A DNA stretch of 64,000 nucleotides from Mauremys mutica (taxonomy: Eukaryota > Chordata > Testudines > Geoemydidae). The first letter of the stretch is position 1; every line of letters begins with the position of its first letter. Under the pieces are notes generated by a model, which was not told the origin of the DNA, did not search any database, and saw only the letters and a list, made by a program, of their open reading frames with translations. The position numbers and the translations under genes are program-made. This document shows, piece by piece, positions 22,741 through 35,215 of this stretch. Where the stretch lies: assembly GCF_020497125.1 (NCBI RefSeq), contig NC_059082.1, forward strand, positions 23,458,965-23,522,964, in the 5' to 3' direction.

Positions 22741-23983
22741 TCATTTTCATTTCTAGCAAATCTTTCATTGTCTTTTTTTTCTGCTCCGCAAGAAAAATCA
22801 ACACTCAATACCTCATTTGTCTGTTTGCCGGAAAAGCAAGTTGTTTTATTTTTAAAACTGTAATCAATAATCTAGAGTATAGAAAGTATACTTGGAGTCA
22901 GGCTTTAGGCTTCTTATTAAGGGATCTGGGGTACTGAGATAAAGGAAACCAATGAAGGTGTTCAAAGTTGAACCCAGTAACAGGCCCTGATATTTATTTG
23001 TACCTCTATTTGAGTGCTTCATGTTCACAACCATTACCACACCAGCCATTATGAGACTTGAATTTGAAGGCTGTCTGTATTTAATTGCAGAAGAAACAAT
23101 AACCTATAGCCTGATCTGATACAGGTGACATTTGCCCTGTTCACTAGGGAGCAGCTCTTTAAAGTGTTTGAAAGAACAACTGCCTACTGCACTAATTTAA
23201 TGGTTGCTTTGAAATTTTTGTGCCGATACAGTTATGTACAACATGGTTGCAGGGAAAAAAAAGAAAAGAAAAGCAAATCAAAAGAGGTTAACGTTTAGCC
23301 CTGTGCGTAGGGAATTACATGTGCAACTCCCGTCACTGTTTATGGGAGGTTTTGTGTCCAATTCCCCCATGCTGTGCTGAGATCTTATCCCACCACATAG
23401 CTCAAGTTCTAACAGCAATTTTTAGTGCTCTCGTATATATTTAGCATTGCAATTTTCATATGGTGAGAAATGGGGTAAATGGTTTATAGAGAATGAAAGC
23501 ATGTTGCTTTGCTATCTCTGGGCTCTTCTATTTTAACTCTGATACAGATGGGATTCAGCACGTGACCATTTTGATACTTCAGTGCAACACAATGCATTAT
23601 TTTGTAAATGTGAATATTTCCCTTCACATATAAGCATCCCAAGACACTTCACAAACGTAACAAAGCAACAGGCTACGGAATTTAATTTAAGTTAAAAACA
23701 ACTGAGATACTCCTAAAAAGAAGCAATAATGAGTCTTGCCTTCAGTCTTATGTATTATTTATTTATTCAATTAATTTACAGTTTACAATATGTTTATCGC
23801 AGCTCTCTCAGATTCTGCGCTCATTAAATTGATAGTAAAACATTCGTTTCAGAGGCTGCAAGATTGGGTGCGTATTTACAGCAGGACTAACTCTTAAGAG
23901 TTAAGGTTGTATAACAGTTTCCATTTCAACATAGTGTCATTCCATATGGTTTTAGAACTTATTTCTGAAATTTTCAGAGTTTT

Positions 23984-24079
23984 GGGGCCTGATCCTACTC
24001 CCGTTGATGGCCCTGACTGAAAGCCCATGAAAAGTCAAGGGAATGACCCATACCGACGTTGGGGGCTTTGAATCAGGTC
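23984..24079. repeat. small foldback repeat
   Basis: GGGGCCTGATCCTACTCCCG at the left and GGGGGCTTTGAATCAGGTC at the right are diverged inverted ends. TTGACTTCAATGGGAG, the family core, occurs immediately downstream (about 24098-24113), suggesting a second decayed unit. Confidence 0.45.
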
Positions 24080-26908
24080 TAAAATAGTGTTTTTTACATT
24101 GACTTCAATGGGAGATGGATAAGGATCCCAGTTTCTGCCTAAATATATGAGTTTGTGCGCGCACACGTGTGTGTTTAAAGTGAAACCTCCCAGCCCACTG
24201 CCAGAGACACTGGGCTGGTGGGAGCCAGGGAAAGCCAGATTGCCAAAAGCCTTTCAGGCTGGCAGGCAGGGAGTTGTCATTTCCATTTTCTTGATGGAAA
24301 ATAAAAAATTTTCAACAAAATTGAAATTTTCTCATGGAAAATTTGATTCTGTGAAAAGGGCATTTTCCATCAGCAAATCATTAAGCCAGAGAATTCCCAA
24401 TCAGCTGTAATAATATTACTGACAAGCAGAACAGTAGACCCAGATGACCACAATGCACAGAAGAAGCTCGGATAAACACCTTAGAACAAGCTTCAGTCAT
24501 GTAACTGAAACCCAGAGCAATTAACATTGCCAGCTATTATGAAAAAAAATGATGCAACCGTAAAGATTTCTGAAAGTGGAGCTAGTACATCAGGCTCAGA
24601 GTAAATTTTTTTTTTCTGAAATCTCTACTAGCCAGTCTCTGTGGGAATGGAAACAGAAACTGTATATTATTTTCTAACAGAGAAGAAACATTATCTTTTC
24701 AAACTGTAATTCCAGGTATAAAAGGCAGTACAGCTAGAGGCAAAATTAAAACTGTGAGGGAAAAGCAAGTCTAATATATGGCCAACTGCAGCAAGTCCAG
24801 TAAAGCAGACAAATAATAATTCCGATGATAGCAGGGAACTTTCACAGGCCTCAGACATGAAAGCCTTCAATGTTTTCACAGTCAGGCAAAACCCTGAAGA
24901 CATGTGGTTTAATCCTATGGGGGTGCAAGAGAACTCTGGGGAAGCAACCATCTTTGTAGACAGACAGCAGAACTCTGGGGAGGCATCAGACTCTTCAGAC
25001 AAGCAACAGAACCCCAGGGAGACAGCAAATCTCTAAAGAGGCAGCAACTTCTGCAAACAGGCAGGTAGGAGCTAACAAAGCAGCAGGCTTTGCACACATA
25101 TACACATATATAGAAATTGCAGGACATAATCAAGGTCTACAATGGGATTCGGTAAAGGCCTCAAGTCTTGAAATAATATTTTTATTCTCCAAACAAAAAG
25201 AACACAACTTTCCACACAATTATTTCCCTTCAATGATTTTCTCAGAAACAATTAATCAAACTCTGTCCTTCCTCCACTTCCTAAAATATTACATCACATT
25301 TAAGAAGAGCATTCATACTTCACTTCCTAATTTTAAAGGGCCCAGTGTCCGCAATACATACTCATGTGGGTAGCAGTGTTGAGTTCATTGGGACTACTCT
25401 TGTAATTAGGTAATACTCCGTGTGGATTGCAGAATTGGACCGTTTGTTAGTTGGGAAACAAAGAACCAGATTCTTCCATCCTGACTCTCATATTGAGTAT
25501 TACCTGACTCCACAAATAGACCCACAATGGGGAAAGATGTAAGCCTTCCAGCCAGCATAATTCAATGATGAAAAAAGTGCATAAGCTTGAATGTATTGTA
25601 CTTCTTATATATCTTGCTCCCTCTTCTTCTACTTCTTCCATAAGCTCTTTGATGTTAAAGCACCGTGGCTAAATACAGAATTGCTCCTGTAACTAATACA
25701 CAGCAGAAAACTTTCACCACTTTAACACTACTGATTTATGGCATTTAAAGTGACAATAAAGGAAGATTCCCCTCCATCCTTTCCTGCACAAAGGTTTGTG
25801 AAAAGAAGGATATGTTCTGCTATGACTTGAATTGTCACCAGGCATTTAACCAGTCCACCTTCTGCACGTGTAAAGAACACATTTAGTGTAGCAGCTGTTG
25901 TCATTGACCAATGAACAAACATCAACACAGTGTAGAGCCATAAGTGAAACATGGGGACCTTTTCACTAGGAAGATTCTGCTCTAGCTGTTGCAGATCCTG
26001 CTCCTGTTGCTGGTCTGGCAGCTCCTGATATACTGTTGCTTCTGACATTGATAGTGATGAGTGGTGTGTAATGTCAGTTCAAGACCTACAACATATTAGT
26101 GAAAAGGAATCCTTTGAACATGAATCCCATGACACCACAGCAGCACTTAAGAGCCCTGACTTTCCTGACTAGGAGATGACTGACTAAAAGACCAAGCACT
26201 GAATTAATTTATTGCCAAGCTGGTTTAAAACTGTAAAAACAAAGATTTACTTGTTTTCAGTGTTACCACGATGTTATAGAGGAAAGCATATTTTTGGCAG
26301 AGGAAATCATTCTGAAGAGACGGAGCCAGGGTTGGTAGGCCCAAAGTGACATTTTTGTATTTGTCTGCAAGATACACACAAACACCAGTGTTCTTGTTCT
26401 AGCGCATTCCAGTATCCTAGAACTCAGGAGTAACCCTACAATAACTTAAATGAGACCGAGTTTAAGTCTGTCCCTACATTTTGTTGCTCAGGCCTAGATC
26501 TGAGGTGAGCTTTATAGACATTTATGAACATAGGGCCCTGCATGGAGTGGAACATCTCTTGTGAGTAATGGCTGTTGAAGGCTTGAAGGAGGTGCCCAGC
26601 ACCTTGCAGGCTCAGATTGATAAGCAAAATTATTTCCCATCTTTTTTGGAGTGTAACTTTGTTTCTCTTTGGCATAGCCAATATGTTCAGAGTGGCCTTT
26701 GTTTTGTTATAGATGTGTTTTCTAATTACATTATTGAATTAATAGAAGGCCAGTTTTTATTTATTTCCTATTAGAGACCTTGGAGTTCCTTTTCGTTGGA
26801 TCAGATTTCTTTTAATGACCCTTCATAGTTAAGTGTTAATCCTGAAGGACCTGTACCGACTGTCACTGACACCAAGGACAGTTCAGCAGGAGGGATACGG
26901 ATTCCTAT
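24080..26908. other. no gene recognised
   Basis: Unique-looking. An imperfect direct repeat AGAACTCTGGGGAAGCAACC / AGAACTCTGGGGAGGCATCA lies at 24929-24989. The 106-residue minus-strand frame at 25728-26048 is discussed under rejected items. Confidence 0.5.
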
Positions 26909-26994
26909 TGTTCTGTAAAAACAACAAGGAGTCCTTGTGGCACCCTAGAGATCTAAGGTGCCACAAGGACTCCTCATTGTTTTTGCTGTTCTGT
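26909..26994. mobile_element. miniature head-to-head dimer of the 17.4-kb retroelement
   Basis: The insert 26917-26986 (70 bp) is a near-perfect palindrome. The left half reads AAAAACAACAAGGAGTCCTT then GTGGCACCCTAGAGA, and the right half is its complement, TCTAAGGTGCCACAAGGACT then CCTCATTGTTTTTGC. It contains only the outer 34-36 bases of each arm of the 17.4-kb dimer, joined with no spacer. Flanks show an 8-bp duplication TGTTCTGT (26909-26916, 26987-26994). Both halves point outward, exactly as in the larger dimer, so the arrangement arose at least twice in this window. Confidence 0.8.
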
Positions 26995-27069
26995 GTTGCA
27001 AGTTGATGCTATTTCACAGTCAAATTTTGTAAAAAGCAATTAAAAATAAGTTCACTGACAAAGCAGCAC

Positions 27070-27391
27070 TACAGTAGGAGCCTGATTTTATGAACTGATT
27101 AACGTTGAGGAGCTCATAAAACTGAAAAGTTCATAAGATAGAACATCTCAAAATTACAGTAGGTTTGGTGCATAAATTACAGTATAATGCACTGCATGGC
27201 TTGCTTCTTGTCCTCCAAAGCACTGCAAAGCAATTTCCAGTGCACTGAAGGCACTGGAATGTGAAAGGTTGTTGACTTGCTCTTCATCAACATCACTTCC
27301 GTTATGTGATTCTTTTCCCCTCATTGAGAAAAAGGTTCCTATAGCTGGTCATTTGTAAGATTAGAGCTCATAAAGTTCAGGTTCTACTGCA
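27070..27391. mobile_element. Tigger/pogo-like non-autonomous element
   Basis: The element at 27072-27389 starts CAGTAGGAGCCTGATTTTAT and its other end reverse-complemented starts CAGTAGAACCTGAACTTTAT, an inverted repeat with one gap. TA precedes it (27070-27071); the right flank is CA, a one-base decay of TA. Subterminal GAGCTCATAAA occurs at both ends. 318 bp, no transposase frame. Confidence 0.7.
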
Positions 27392-30162
27392 TTCTAAAAT
27401 CATATCAATTGATCCAATAAAGAACTTTGTTTTCGTATGCAAACAAAGAATATTTATATATAATATAAACTTTTAGAATATAGTTTTCTAGTAACCTACA
27501 CTGCTGATAAAACAATAGATACTTATTGTAGTGTTGCTTTATTATTTTGCTGGTGATATATCCAATGGATGCTCAGAAGCTGTCAGCAACAATGAGCTAA
27601 AGGTGTGTTAATGCTAACATTTCTGATACCTTATCTGATACATTATTTAACAGAGGAACTGGAAGAACTCACCTTAGGAAATAGCTCAGTGTCTGTTGCT
27701 GAGTTTTCTGAGGCTGCCTGATTCAAGGGATTCCTTGTATCCCTTTGTAACAGTTGACCAACTTCACTAAAATGTGAAAAAATCACCTCAAACAGCAAGT
27801 GCATAAGACTGTGATTGATTGAAACTTTGCTAGTGTATAAATTAGCTATACATGTGGTTTTTAAATTCAATTTAGTACTGAGAATCTAACCTTAGGGGTT
27901 TGAAATAATGGGACATTAATTTCACTGCCTTTTACAAACTACCGTGGAACATAAGTAAATGACAAAGATGAATAAAATAAGAATGATAAATGGTTTATGG
28001 TTGGTATTTTTAAAAAAATAATGTTACTGCCATTGAAAACCTAAGTGAAATGAATTTGGTCATTTCAGTTTAGTCCCTGGTGAACAATAGTCCACATTTC
28101 AAAAGCATCACACATAATTTGGCAAAATGGGCAGCTTCTGCTCAGATGTGGCTTAGGGCTGAGTAAGCAGGCAATTCCCCTAGTGAGATGTTCCTTTCCT
28201 TCAGGGTTAAGGTCAATGGCTAGCCAGTGTGGGGTAGGGAAGCTTTTTCTGCTTGCATTTCACCTGAACTATAGATACAGCATTTCGGTTGCCAGAGACA
28301 GTCTTCCAGTGCTCACAAGAGTATTCACAGCCTCCCCTCAGTGCACACATACTTGACTCCTCAAACTAGTGCAACCTTCTCTCTCTCTCTCCAGCTCTTT
28401 CTATTCCATTTTATTATCCTTGTTTTACTTTTCCTTTGCATCTCCCTCCAAAGTCATCTTTCACCTTCTACTAGATCAAAGGATTTCCCATTCTTGACCC
28501 AGAATTTAGCTGCTTTATATCCTAGTTTAATGGCAGAAAAAAGGGGCATCAATGGAAATGATAGAAAATCACATTAGGAAGCTCATCCAGCATTGTAAGT
28601 GTGTAGGATGGTCCATCAGACAAGATTATGGAGATGAAAATGCTGAGATCATAAAAACAAACCACTTTAACTGTTTCCTATTCACTTCAGTGAGAACTTA
28701 GATTGCTCAGCTCCTCTCAGGCAATGCTTAGGTCCTTGCAGCATCAAACCCACAGTCAGGTAGTTAAAAAGTTAATTCCCCTCATTTGCACATAGACCTA
28801 AAAGGACTTTATCATTTTGCAAATCGCACTTCTGTCCGAACAGCTTTGACCGACTGTTGTTGGCAATAACACCTGAGATTGCCATAGCTGAAGGGGATGG
28901 GAGAAAAATCTCTCTTTTGCTCTTTTTTCAATTTTAATTTGTATATTTGGCAGCACTTTTCCCGTAGTAAGTTTAATTATTTCCTTTGTGTCGTCAGTTA
29001 GTAACTTTGACCTTGACTCAGGAAATCAACATTATTCAAGAAGTGAAATTAAGCACATGCTTAAAGTGAATTCATCAATAGAGGTAGTTTTAAGCATGTG
29101 CTTCAGCAGTCCCTGAATTGTAGACTTTTCCTCACTTCTCTTTGGGTGTTTCCCACAGCAACAAGGGAGAGAAATATTCACAAAACAGGAAAATATGATT
29201 GTAAAATTACAAAACTGGCAAGAAGACTCAGAGACTGGTGTAGTGCTTCAAAGTATGTTTAACTATGTTTTTTAAAAATTGTCTCAGTTTCTAGTTGATG
29301 GCGTCCTTTTAATTGCAGGTGTAATTTAGGGGTTATTTTACAATTTAGCCCTTGGAGTGGAATGATGAGCTATAGATGGATCACATTAGAGAGGGAGTGG
29401 CTTCAGGAAAGGAGGATCCTTAAGTGAAGCCAAACTCTTCTCCTTATTAGGATGAATTGTTCAGCCTTCTGTTAGTTGGTAGGTAGTTTGCAGATAGCAA
29501 AAAACAAATGTACCCATCATTTTGTGGCTCTCCTCATAGTCTTAATTGCTTCAACCAAGCCAGTCCAGCTCATCTTTAATTGGAATGAAACTGTTAATCT
29601 TTCACACAGAGCACCCAGCTGAGTCTTTGTATGCATTTGAATGTGTAAAAGGGCTTTTGGCAGTTCAGAGTGTGTGTGGCATTAGCTGGATTTAGCTCAT
29701 TAGCAAACCACAATAGGCTCTACTGACACTGTACTCTTCTGGGTAAAATACATGAGGCCAGCCTACACCCTGTGGATATGTACAGCATAACTGCATAATA
29801 AACAGGCATTTATTAATAATTTTATCTGTCACACATACAGAGGGAGGGGGTGAGAAGTCAAAAGCTGTCATATGTTGTGACAAAAGAGGCATAATTAAAA
29901 TGATAAGTGTCATGTGATTATAACCCTTGAAGAATTAATCTAGCATGAAACAACAATGGTATAAATACAACAGCATATGTTCCAAAAATTAATTTCACAT
30001 AATAGGCAGCTGATGTAGCACTTAGATTCAATTATACATGGTTATACAATGACAGCTGATGCATGGAAAATACTGTACAGCAGAATAATCCCATTATATA
30101 TGAGTGAATAGATGAATAGCATTTGAATGAAAAACTTCCTTTAGTCTTACAGAATGTATGCC
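27392..30162. other. no gene recognised
   Basis: AT-rich sequence apart from the foldback at 29020. Short CT run at 28378-28392. Nothing else supported. Confidence 0.55.
29020..29115. repeat. foldback repeat with TTAAGCACATGCTTAA arms
   Basis: ATTAAGCACATGCTTAAAGT near the left and TTTTAAGCATGTGCTTCAGC near the right are inverted copies about 40 bases apart, with outer partners CCTTGACTCAGG and CAGTCCCTGAATTG. Member of a common reptilian foldback class. Confidence 0.6.
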
Positions 30163-30250
30163 TGAGTGTGTGGGAAAAACTAGAAAAACTAGGATTTGTG
30201 AAATTATATATATTTTCTAGTTTTTCTAGCTCTCTATTCCCACACACTCA
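30163..30250. repeat. 88-base two-step hairpin
   Basis: Outer arms TGAGTGTGTGGGAA (30163-30176) and TTCCCACACACTCA (30237-30250) are perfectly complementary over 14 bp. Inner arms CTAGAAAAACTAG (30180-30192) and CTAGTTTTTCTAG (30217-30229) are perfectly complementary over 13 bp. An asymmetric internal loop of 3 and 7 bases separates them, and a 24-base AT-rich terminal loop closes the hairpin. No family known to me fits. It could be a tiny MITE, or a pre-miRNA-like hairpin by size alone. Confidence 0.75.
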
Positions 30251-33070
30251 CACAAATGCTATAGTCTCTCTCTGTGTCTTTCTAAGGCAGTTCCAATTTT
30301 CATGCAATTCATTTGTCCTTAAGGACATATTAACAAGTAATTGTCAATTTTTAAAAATATATGCAAATACACTACATACTTGTTTACCTAACACTCTTAC
30401 ACATGCAGTTACACATTCTGCAAAAGCAGCATTTGTCGGTGCACTGGATAGAAACAAAAATATGAATGCAAGTAAGCACCTCCATGTGAAAAATTGGCCT
30501 TAGTTTTTGTTTTTTTTAAAATAGAGTTGTCTAATTTCATTATTTTTATTTTGTCCAGATTATTACCCTTCCAGTAGTATTAGTATTGCTGGGCTCTCAG
30601 TTTGAAATCAAATGCAATAAAAATATGAAATACTACAGAAATGTCATGATTGCAATCCCTTTTTTTCCTTTAGCATTTAGTTCACTAGTTACTGAAATAA
30701 ATGAATTTGGTTTATGTACATTGAGATATGCATTTGGATGCGTGAATTAATTTTGTCAGGTCAATATTCTTTGTTCCTGGCATGCTAGATGTGGAAATTT
30801 TGCCCATACATTTGACATGTTGGTGTCTTCTACTTAAACTGCTCATGTGCACAGGAGCTTTGCTCTACGTCTGTCTATTCACCTCGGCTCAGTTTGCGTG
30901 CCATGCAATGTCACATCCCAAGTTTCAGCTTGAGAGCACAATGTGCATCCAAAATTTTAAACCTGGAAGCACAGATAAGAATTCAGATGCACACAGATTA
31001 CCTTCCGACAATGACAAAAATAAACGTATTCTGGAGAGAAACTATATCTATTGATTTTATGTTTGGCCCTGAAATCACTTTGTCTGCTCGTTAGGGCAAT
31101 CAGAATGACCTGCCATATGTTTCCATAGTTGTGTTTCTTTCTTTCAAATTATGTAACTTTTAGTTATGAAACTGTGAACATATTTACCATTGACCAATGA
31201 CATTTGATACTTTGGCGTCACAAGTGTTTCCAACTTCTTGTTCCAAACAGATGGATGGAAACAAATTCTGCTCACTGTGTCTCAAAAGTCAATGTACTAG
31301 GCAAGGAGAAAAAACAATGGCAGCATTATAGCATTATGACAAGAAAACAGCATGATCTACTCCTTGAAATTAATGTTAAACTGTAAAATAACAGTATTCT
31401 GGTTACAGTACCAGACAAATCAATTTCAACATAGATGGAAAAATAGATATGGGTTAATCCTTACCACCATTCACATCAAAGCTGTTTTGAGAACAAACAA
31501 CAAGTAATGAACAAAGTTTTTGTAATAAAGATTTAGTGAAGAAAACTATAGGACCTAACAAACAAGCTCTTTTTCGGTCTACATGTTTGTATTTTCCATT
31601 ATTTTGGTCCAAGTCTCATTCTTCAGCATCCTTAAATCATATAATAAAAAAGTTTAGGGCAACCTTATTAAACTGATTATTTTAAGAACAGATTAATTCT
31701 TATGAACTAAAACATACAGTATAAACCAGCAAAAGTCAAATACAAAAAACCCTCCCTGGCTTCTTGGGCAGCATAGCTATGCGTTGTTCCTCATTTTTAA
31801 TCTTGCAATAAAATGCTTTATTGTTGTTGGATTTCTGATGCAGTTTGTTTGGGGGAGCTGTGGTTAGCAGCATGTGAGTTTGCTTTCTGCCTTAATCTCT
31901 TGAACTAGAGTAAACTTGAGAGGAAGACTTGTTCCCTGAGAACCAGGCATTGGCATTGGGGATGAGATCCCAGAAAGAGGGGAAATGCCTCTGTGCTGTT
32001 GGTCCCCACTTCTATTTAGGACTGTTGTAGATAATGCAAAATAAACAAGTTGCATTAAGAATATACCCAGAGTCGATGTCACTGATTTCTCCTCCGGGGG
32101 GCGGGGGGAGGGGGGGAAGCCAACCTACAATGCACCAACATCTGCTACTGCTTGGTGGAAAGGTGAAAATATTTATTTGAAAATAAAAAAAGCATTAAAG
32201 AGTCTTTAAAACAGTAGGGCCAAGCACTGGCTACTCGAGTTGAAAAAGAATTGACAAGGTGAGGTGAGCTTCTAAAAAGAAGGTGAGCTTCTGCTTTTGC
32301 CATTGCCTTAATATACATGTGTGCCTAGATTATTTTAAAATGTCAGCTGGTGTTCCTCATCTGTGATTTCATTCCTGTTGGCACAAAGTAGCTTATGATT
32401 ACTTATTACAAATGACTATGTTAAGTTTCAAATCAAGCCAGTGCTGTAGGTAAAAGGCAGAGTGGCACTGTGTTTCTAACTAACTGCCTCTTTTTAAACA
32501 GCAACCCCCTTCCTTCTTGCTGGCTACTGTGAGAATACCATCCCTGGGGACGATATGTCTGAAGGCCTGTTAAAAAAAGTGATTGTTTAAAGTATTGCTT
32601 CCCCAAACCATGGGTCAGCTGTGCCAAACTCAAACTTGTTACAGCTGAGGAAGGAGGCAAATGTAGCTGTACAATTAGTTTTCTATCTCTTTTGATGCTG
32701 GGACTAGCTGAGCCCCAAACCAGCCCCTGGCAACAAATTAGAGCAGACACAGGACTGCTCTGACTTTTACTATCCTACCAATTAGGGATTGCTGGAGCAC
32801 AGCAGCAAGCTCTCTGGCCCCACCCCCTTCTGCCCCTGGCCATTCCTCCAACCCAGCACATCTCCTACACAGGTTAGGGGGTAGATGTGTGGGTGGGAGT
32901 GGATTGAGGAGAAAAGGTGACCTACAGCCAGCTGAGATGGAGATTCCCTCAATGACATGGGAATCCACAGATGCTGGAGACACACAGGAGCTTAGATTGA
33001 GCCAACCATCTGGCCCCAAGTCCTTAACTGATTTTAGACTTATTTTAGTTAGGTACAAACGTTGAAAACT
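30251..33070. other. no gene recognised
   Basis: AT-rich unique-looking sequence with a short G-rich run at 32095-32120. The overlapping minus-strand frames at 32433-33058 show no recognisable domain. Confidence 0.55.
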
Positions 33071-33187
33071 CTTATTATTACAAGCAGCAAAGAATCCTGT
33101 GGCACCTTATAGACTAACAGACATTTTGCAGCATGAGCTTTCGTGGGTGAATGCCCACTTCGTCGGATGCAAGAACTTATTATTACA
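33071..33187 (-). mobile_element. short single retroelement copy with 12-bp duplication
   Basis: The insert 33083-33175 (93 bp) lies between two copies of CTTATTATTACA (33071-33082 and 33176-33187). On the minus strand it reads from TTCTTGCAT into a hammerhead-like motif, CTGTTAGTCTATAAGGTGCC, ACAGGATTCTTTGCTGCT. It therefore belongs to the family of the 17.4-kb dimer but to a different subfamily (ACAGGATTCTTTGC in place of ACAAGGACTCCTCG). The 5' end of this copy lies only five bases before stem I of the motif. Confidence 0.82.
33131..33170 (-). ncRNA. hammerhead-ribozyme-like motif with altered core
   Basis: Minus strand: stem I GCAU/AUGC, core CCGACGA, extra A, stem II GUGGG/CCCAC with loop CAUUCA, GAAA, GC, then UC before AUGC. 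All helices are perfect, but two core positions differ from CUGAUGA (U to C at positions 4 and 7). The first is normally invariant, so this copy is probably inactive. Confidence 0.42.
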
Positions 33188-35039
33188 GCTCTAGTAGATT
33201 TTTCCCCCCTCTACTCTGTTGTATTCAGGATCTTGCACCAATTTTAGGATACTGCACCTATCACCACATTCATTAAGTCACATGACCATCATAACTGAAG
33301 CTCTAGAAAATGATGCAAGGTATGGAAAGGCCTTCTAGGGGGAGTTCCGCTGGGATGGTTTTGCATGAGCAGGATTTGCACTTGGAGTTGTCAAACATCT
33401 GCAAGGTGACATATATGGGTTTGAAAGGTTGAGAGCCATGGCTGTAAGTGAATATTACAAAGAAAATAATGAGTTGGAGGTCTTTAAAGTTCAGATCCTT
33501 GACCTCTAGGACTATGGTCAAAGCCAAGTCTAAAGCCCTGGCTATCATATATTTTGTCATTTCTGGTTTAAATTCCCCAATAGTTAGTTTCTTTTATTCA
33601 GGGAGAAGTTGCTTGATATAGTTTAAATAGAAGGATATTAGCATGATATCATATCATCTGTTTACCCAACGTTATATATATAAGATTTCAGAATCACTAT
33701 AAATATATATTTTAACAGCGCTGAAGAAAATAGTGAGATGTACAGACATTAAAAGACTCTAAAATGAAGTATTTATATTAAATAGAAAAATACATTTACA
33801 TCAAGTTGCAAAAGTAGTATCAGTAACATTAATTAAAGAATTATTTTCTCTTGGTAAAAGATGTCTTCAGTGAATAAGAAACATAAGTGTACTACTGGAA
33901 TTCATTCAATTAAAATGAAAATAACACTGCTGATGACCTTAAAAGTACTGATGTTTTACAAATATTATAATATTACTCTATTATGGATGTATTTCATTAG
34001 TTAAAAGGGTGACATTACTCACTATTAATGAAATACAGTGGGTATCCAAGTAGATAAACTTGATGTACATATCCAATTTTAACTGAAAGATTAATTATGT
34101 TTCATAGACAATAAAGAACATGTTCAGGATAGGATAAAATTGCCAAGTATCTAGGGTCCATGGAAAAACTGTTCAGTATGTTTATAATATATCAAATGGT
34201 TGCTTCCATGTTTTTAAATAGTACAAGTTCCTGATATTTCTTAGTCTCTTCAGGGATACTACATGTGAAAAGGCTGTAGAAAATCAAAGTATTGCCAGAA
34301 TTCCCTTTTTAATAAAGATGTTTCTTCATTGAATTTTCCTATTATTTTTATTTGATACCTGAATAAATATTTTGTTTCTTTCTGTGACTATTTCTTGTTA
34401 ATTTCAATAAGCAGCTATATAAAAGACCCAAGCTACGTGCATTCATGCGATATTATTCTGTCAATCCTCCCTATTATTCTCCTTCTTTTAATACTTGTGT
34501 AAGAGAGATTCCAAAGATATCAAAATGAAAGGATGTTAGAAATTTGGAGTATTGTTAATTCTTTGGGGAAAGACACACCGTTTATTAACAGCAGTTGGCC
34601 AGCTAGGGCTTCCAAGATCTTCATACAAGCAGATTCAGTCAGCTATAGCCTGCTCAGAGCTGGGCTAGTCATTTTCTAACTCTCTCAATGTTTTTTATAG
34701 CAAATAAACTGTGAATTCAGAAGCAAAAACTGCTCTCATCCTGACTTCCTGGCCTATGAGTCTACATTTATGTGCACTGTATTAGGTTACTTAGTGCAAA
34801 ACATTCCTGACTGTATTTCATTTAGAAGGTGTATAACTTAGGAATAGTTTAGAGCTAGAACTCACATTAAAATAGTTTATGTCTATTTATAATCGTATTG
34901 TGCATATGAAAAAGTCACCACTGATTCTCAGATGTATCTTCCTTACATAGATATCACATCTCTTGTGCGTAAGGGAGGGGCCAGCCACTTTTGAGGCTCC
35001 ATCCCTGCCTTTCCTTTCTATGTCCCAAGAGAATGTAGG
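33188..35039. other. no gene or repeat recognised
   Basis: Among the most AT-rich parts of the window (33650-34560). No supported feature. Confidence 0.55.
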
Positions 35040-35215
35040 GTCTGCAGTGTTACCAACTTCTGTGATTTTTATCATGAGTCTCATGATCTTGGGGTTTCTC
35101 TTAATGTCCCCAGTTCCTGGAGTCAGCTTCTTATCTGAGAATCTCAGCTTTCATTTAAAAAAGGAAGTGTCTAGACCTCATGGTTGTAGAGAAAAACTAG
35201 AAAAAGTGCCCCCCC
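35040..35215. repeat. probable interspersed repeat (TCATGAGTCTCATGAT)
   Basis: TTTTTATCATGAGTCTCATG ATCTTGGGGTTTCTCTTAA, CCTGGAGTCAGC and GAATCTCAGCTTTCATTTAA AAAA have the feel of a dispersed turtle repeat known to me only by recurrence of such motifs; there is no second copy in this window to prove it. Confidence 0.35.

Noticed and set aside
25728..26048. 106-residue minus-strand open frame starting MSEATVYQELPDQQQEQDL
   Set aside because: The longest plausible-looking single frame in its area, with a Gln-rich start, but no domain that I recognise, no splice context, no repeat-family link and no neighbouring coding evidence. A protein search with a strong hit would change this.
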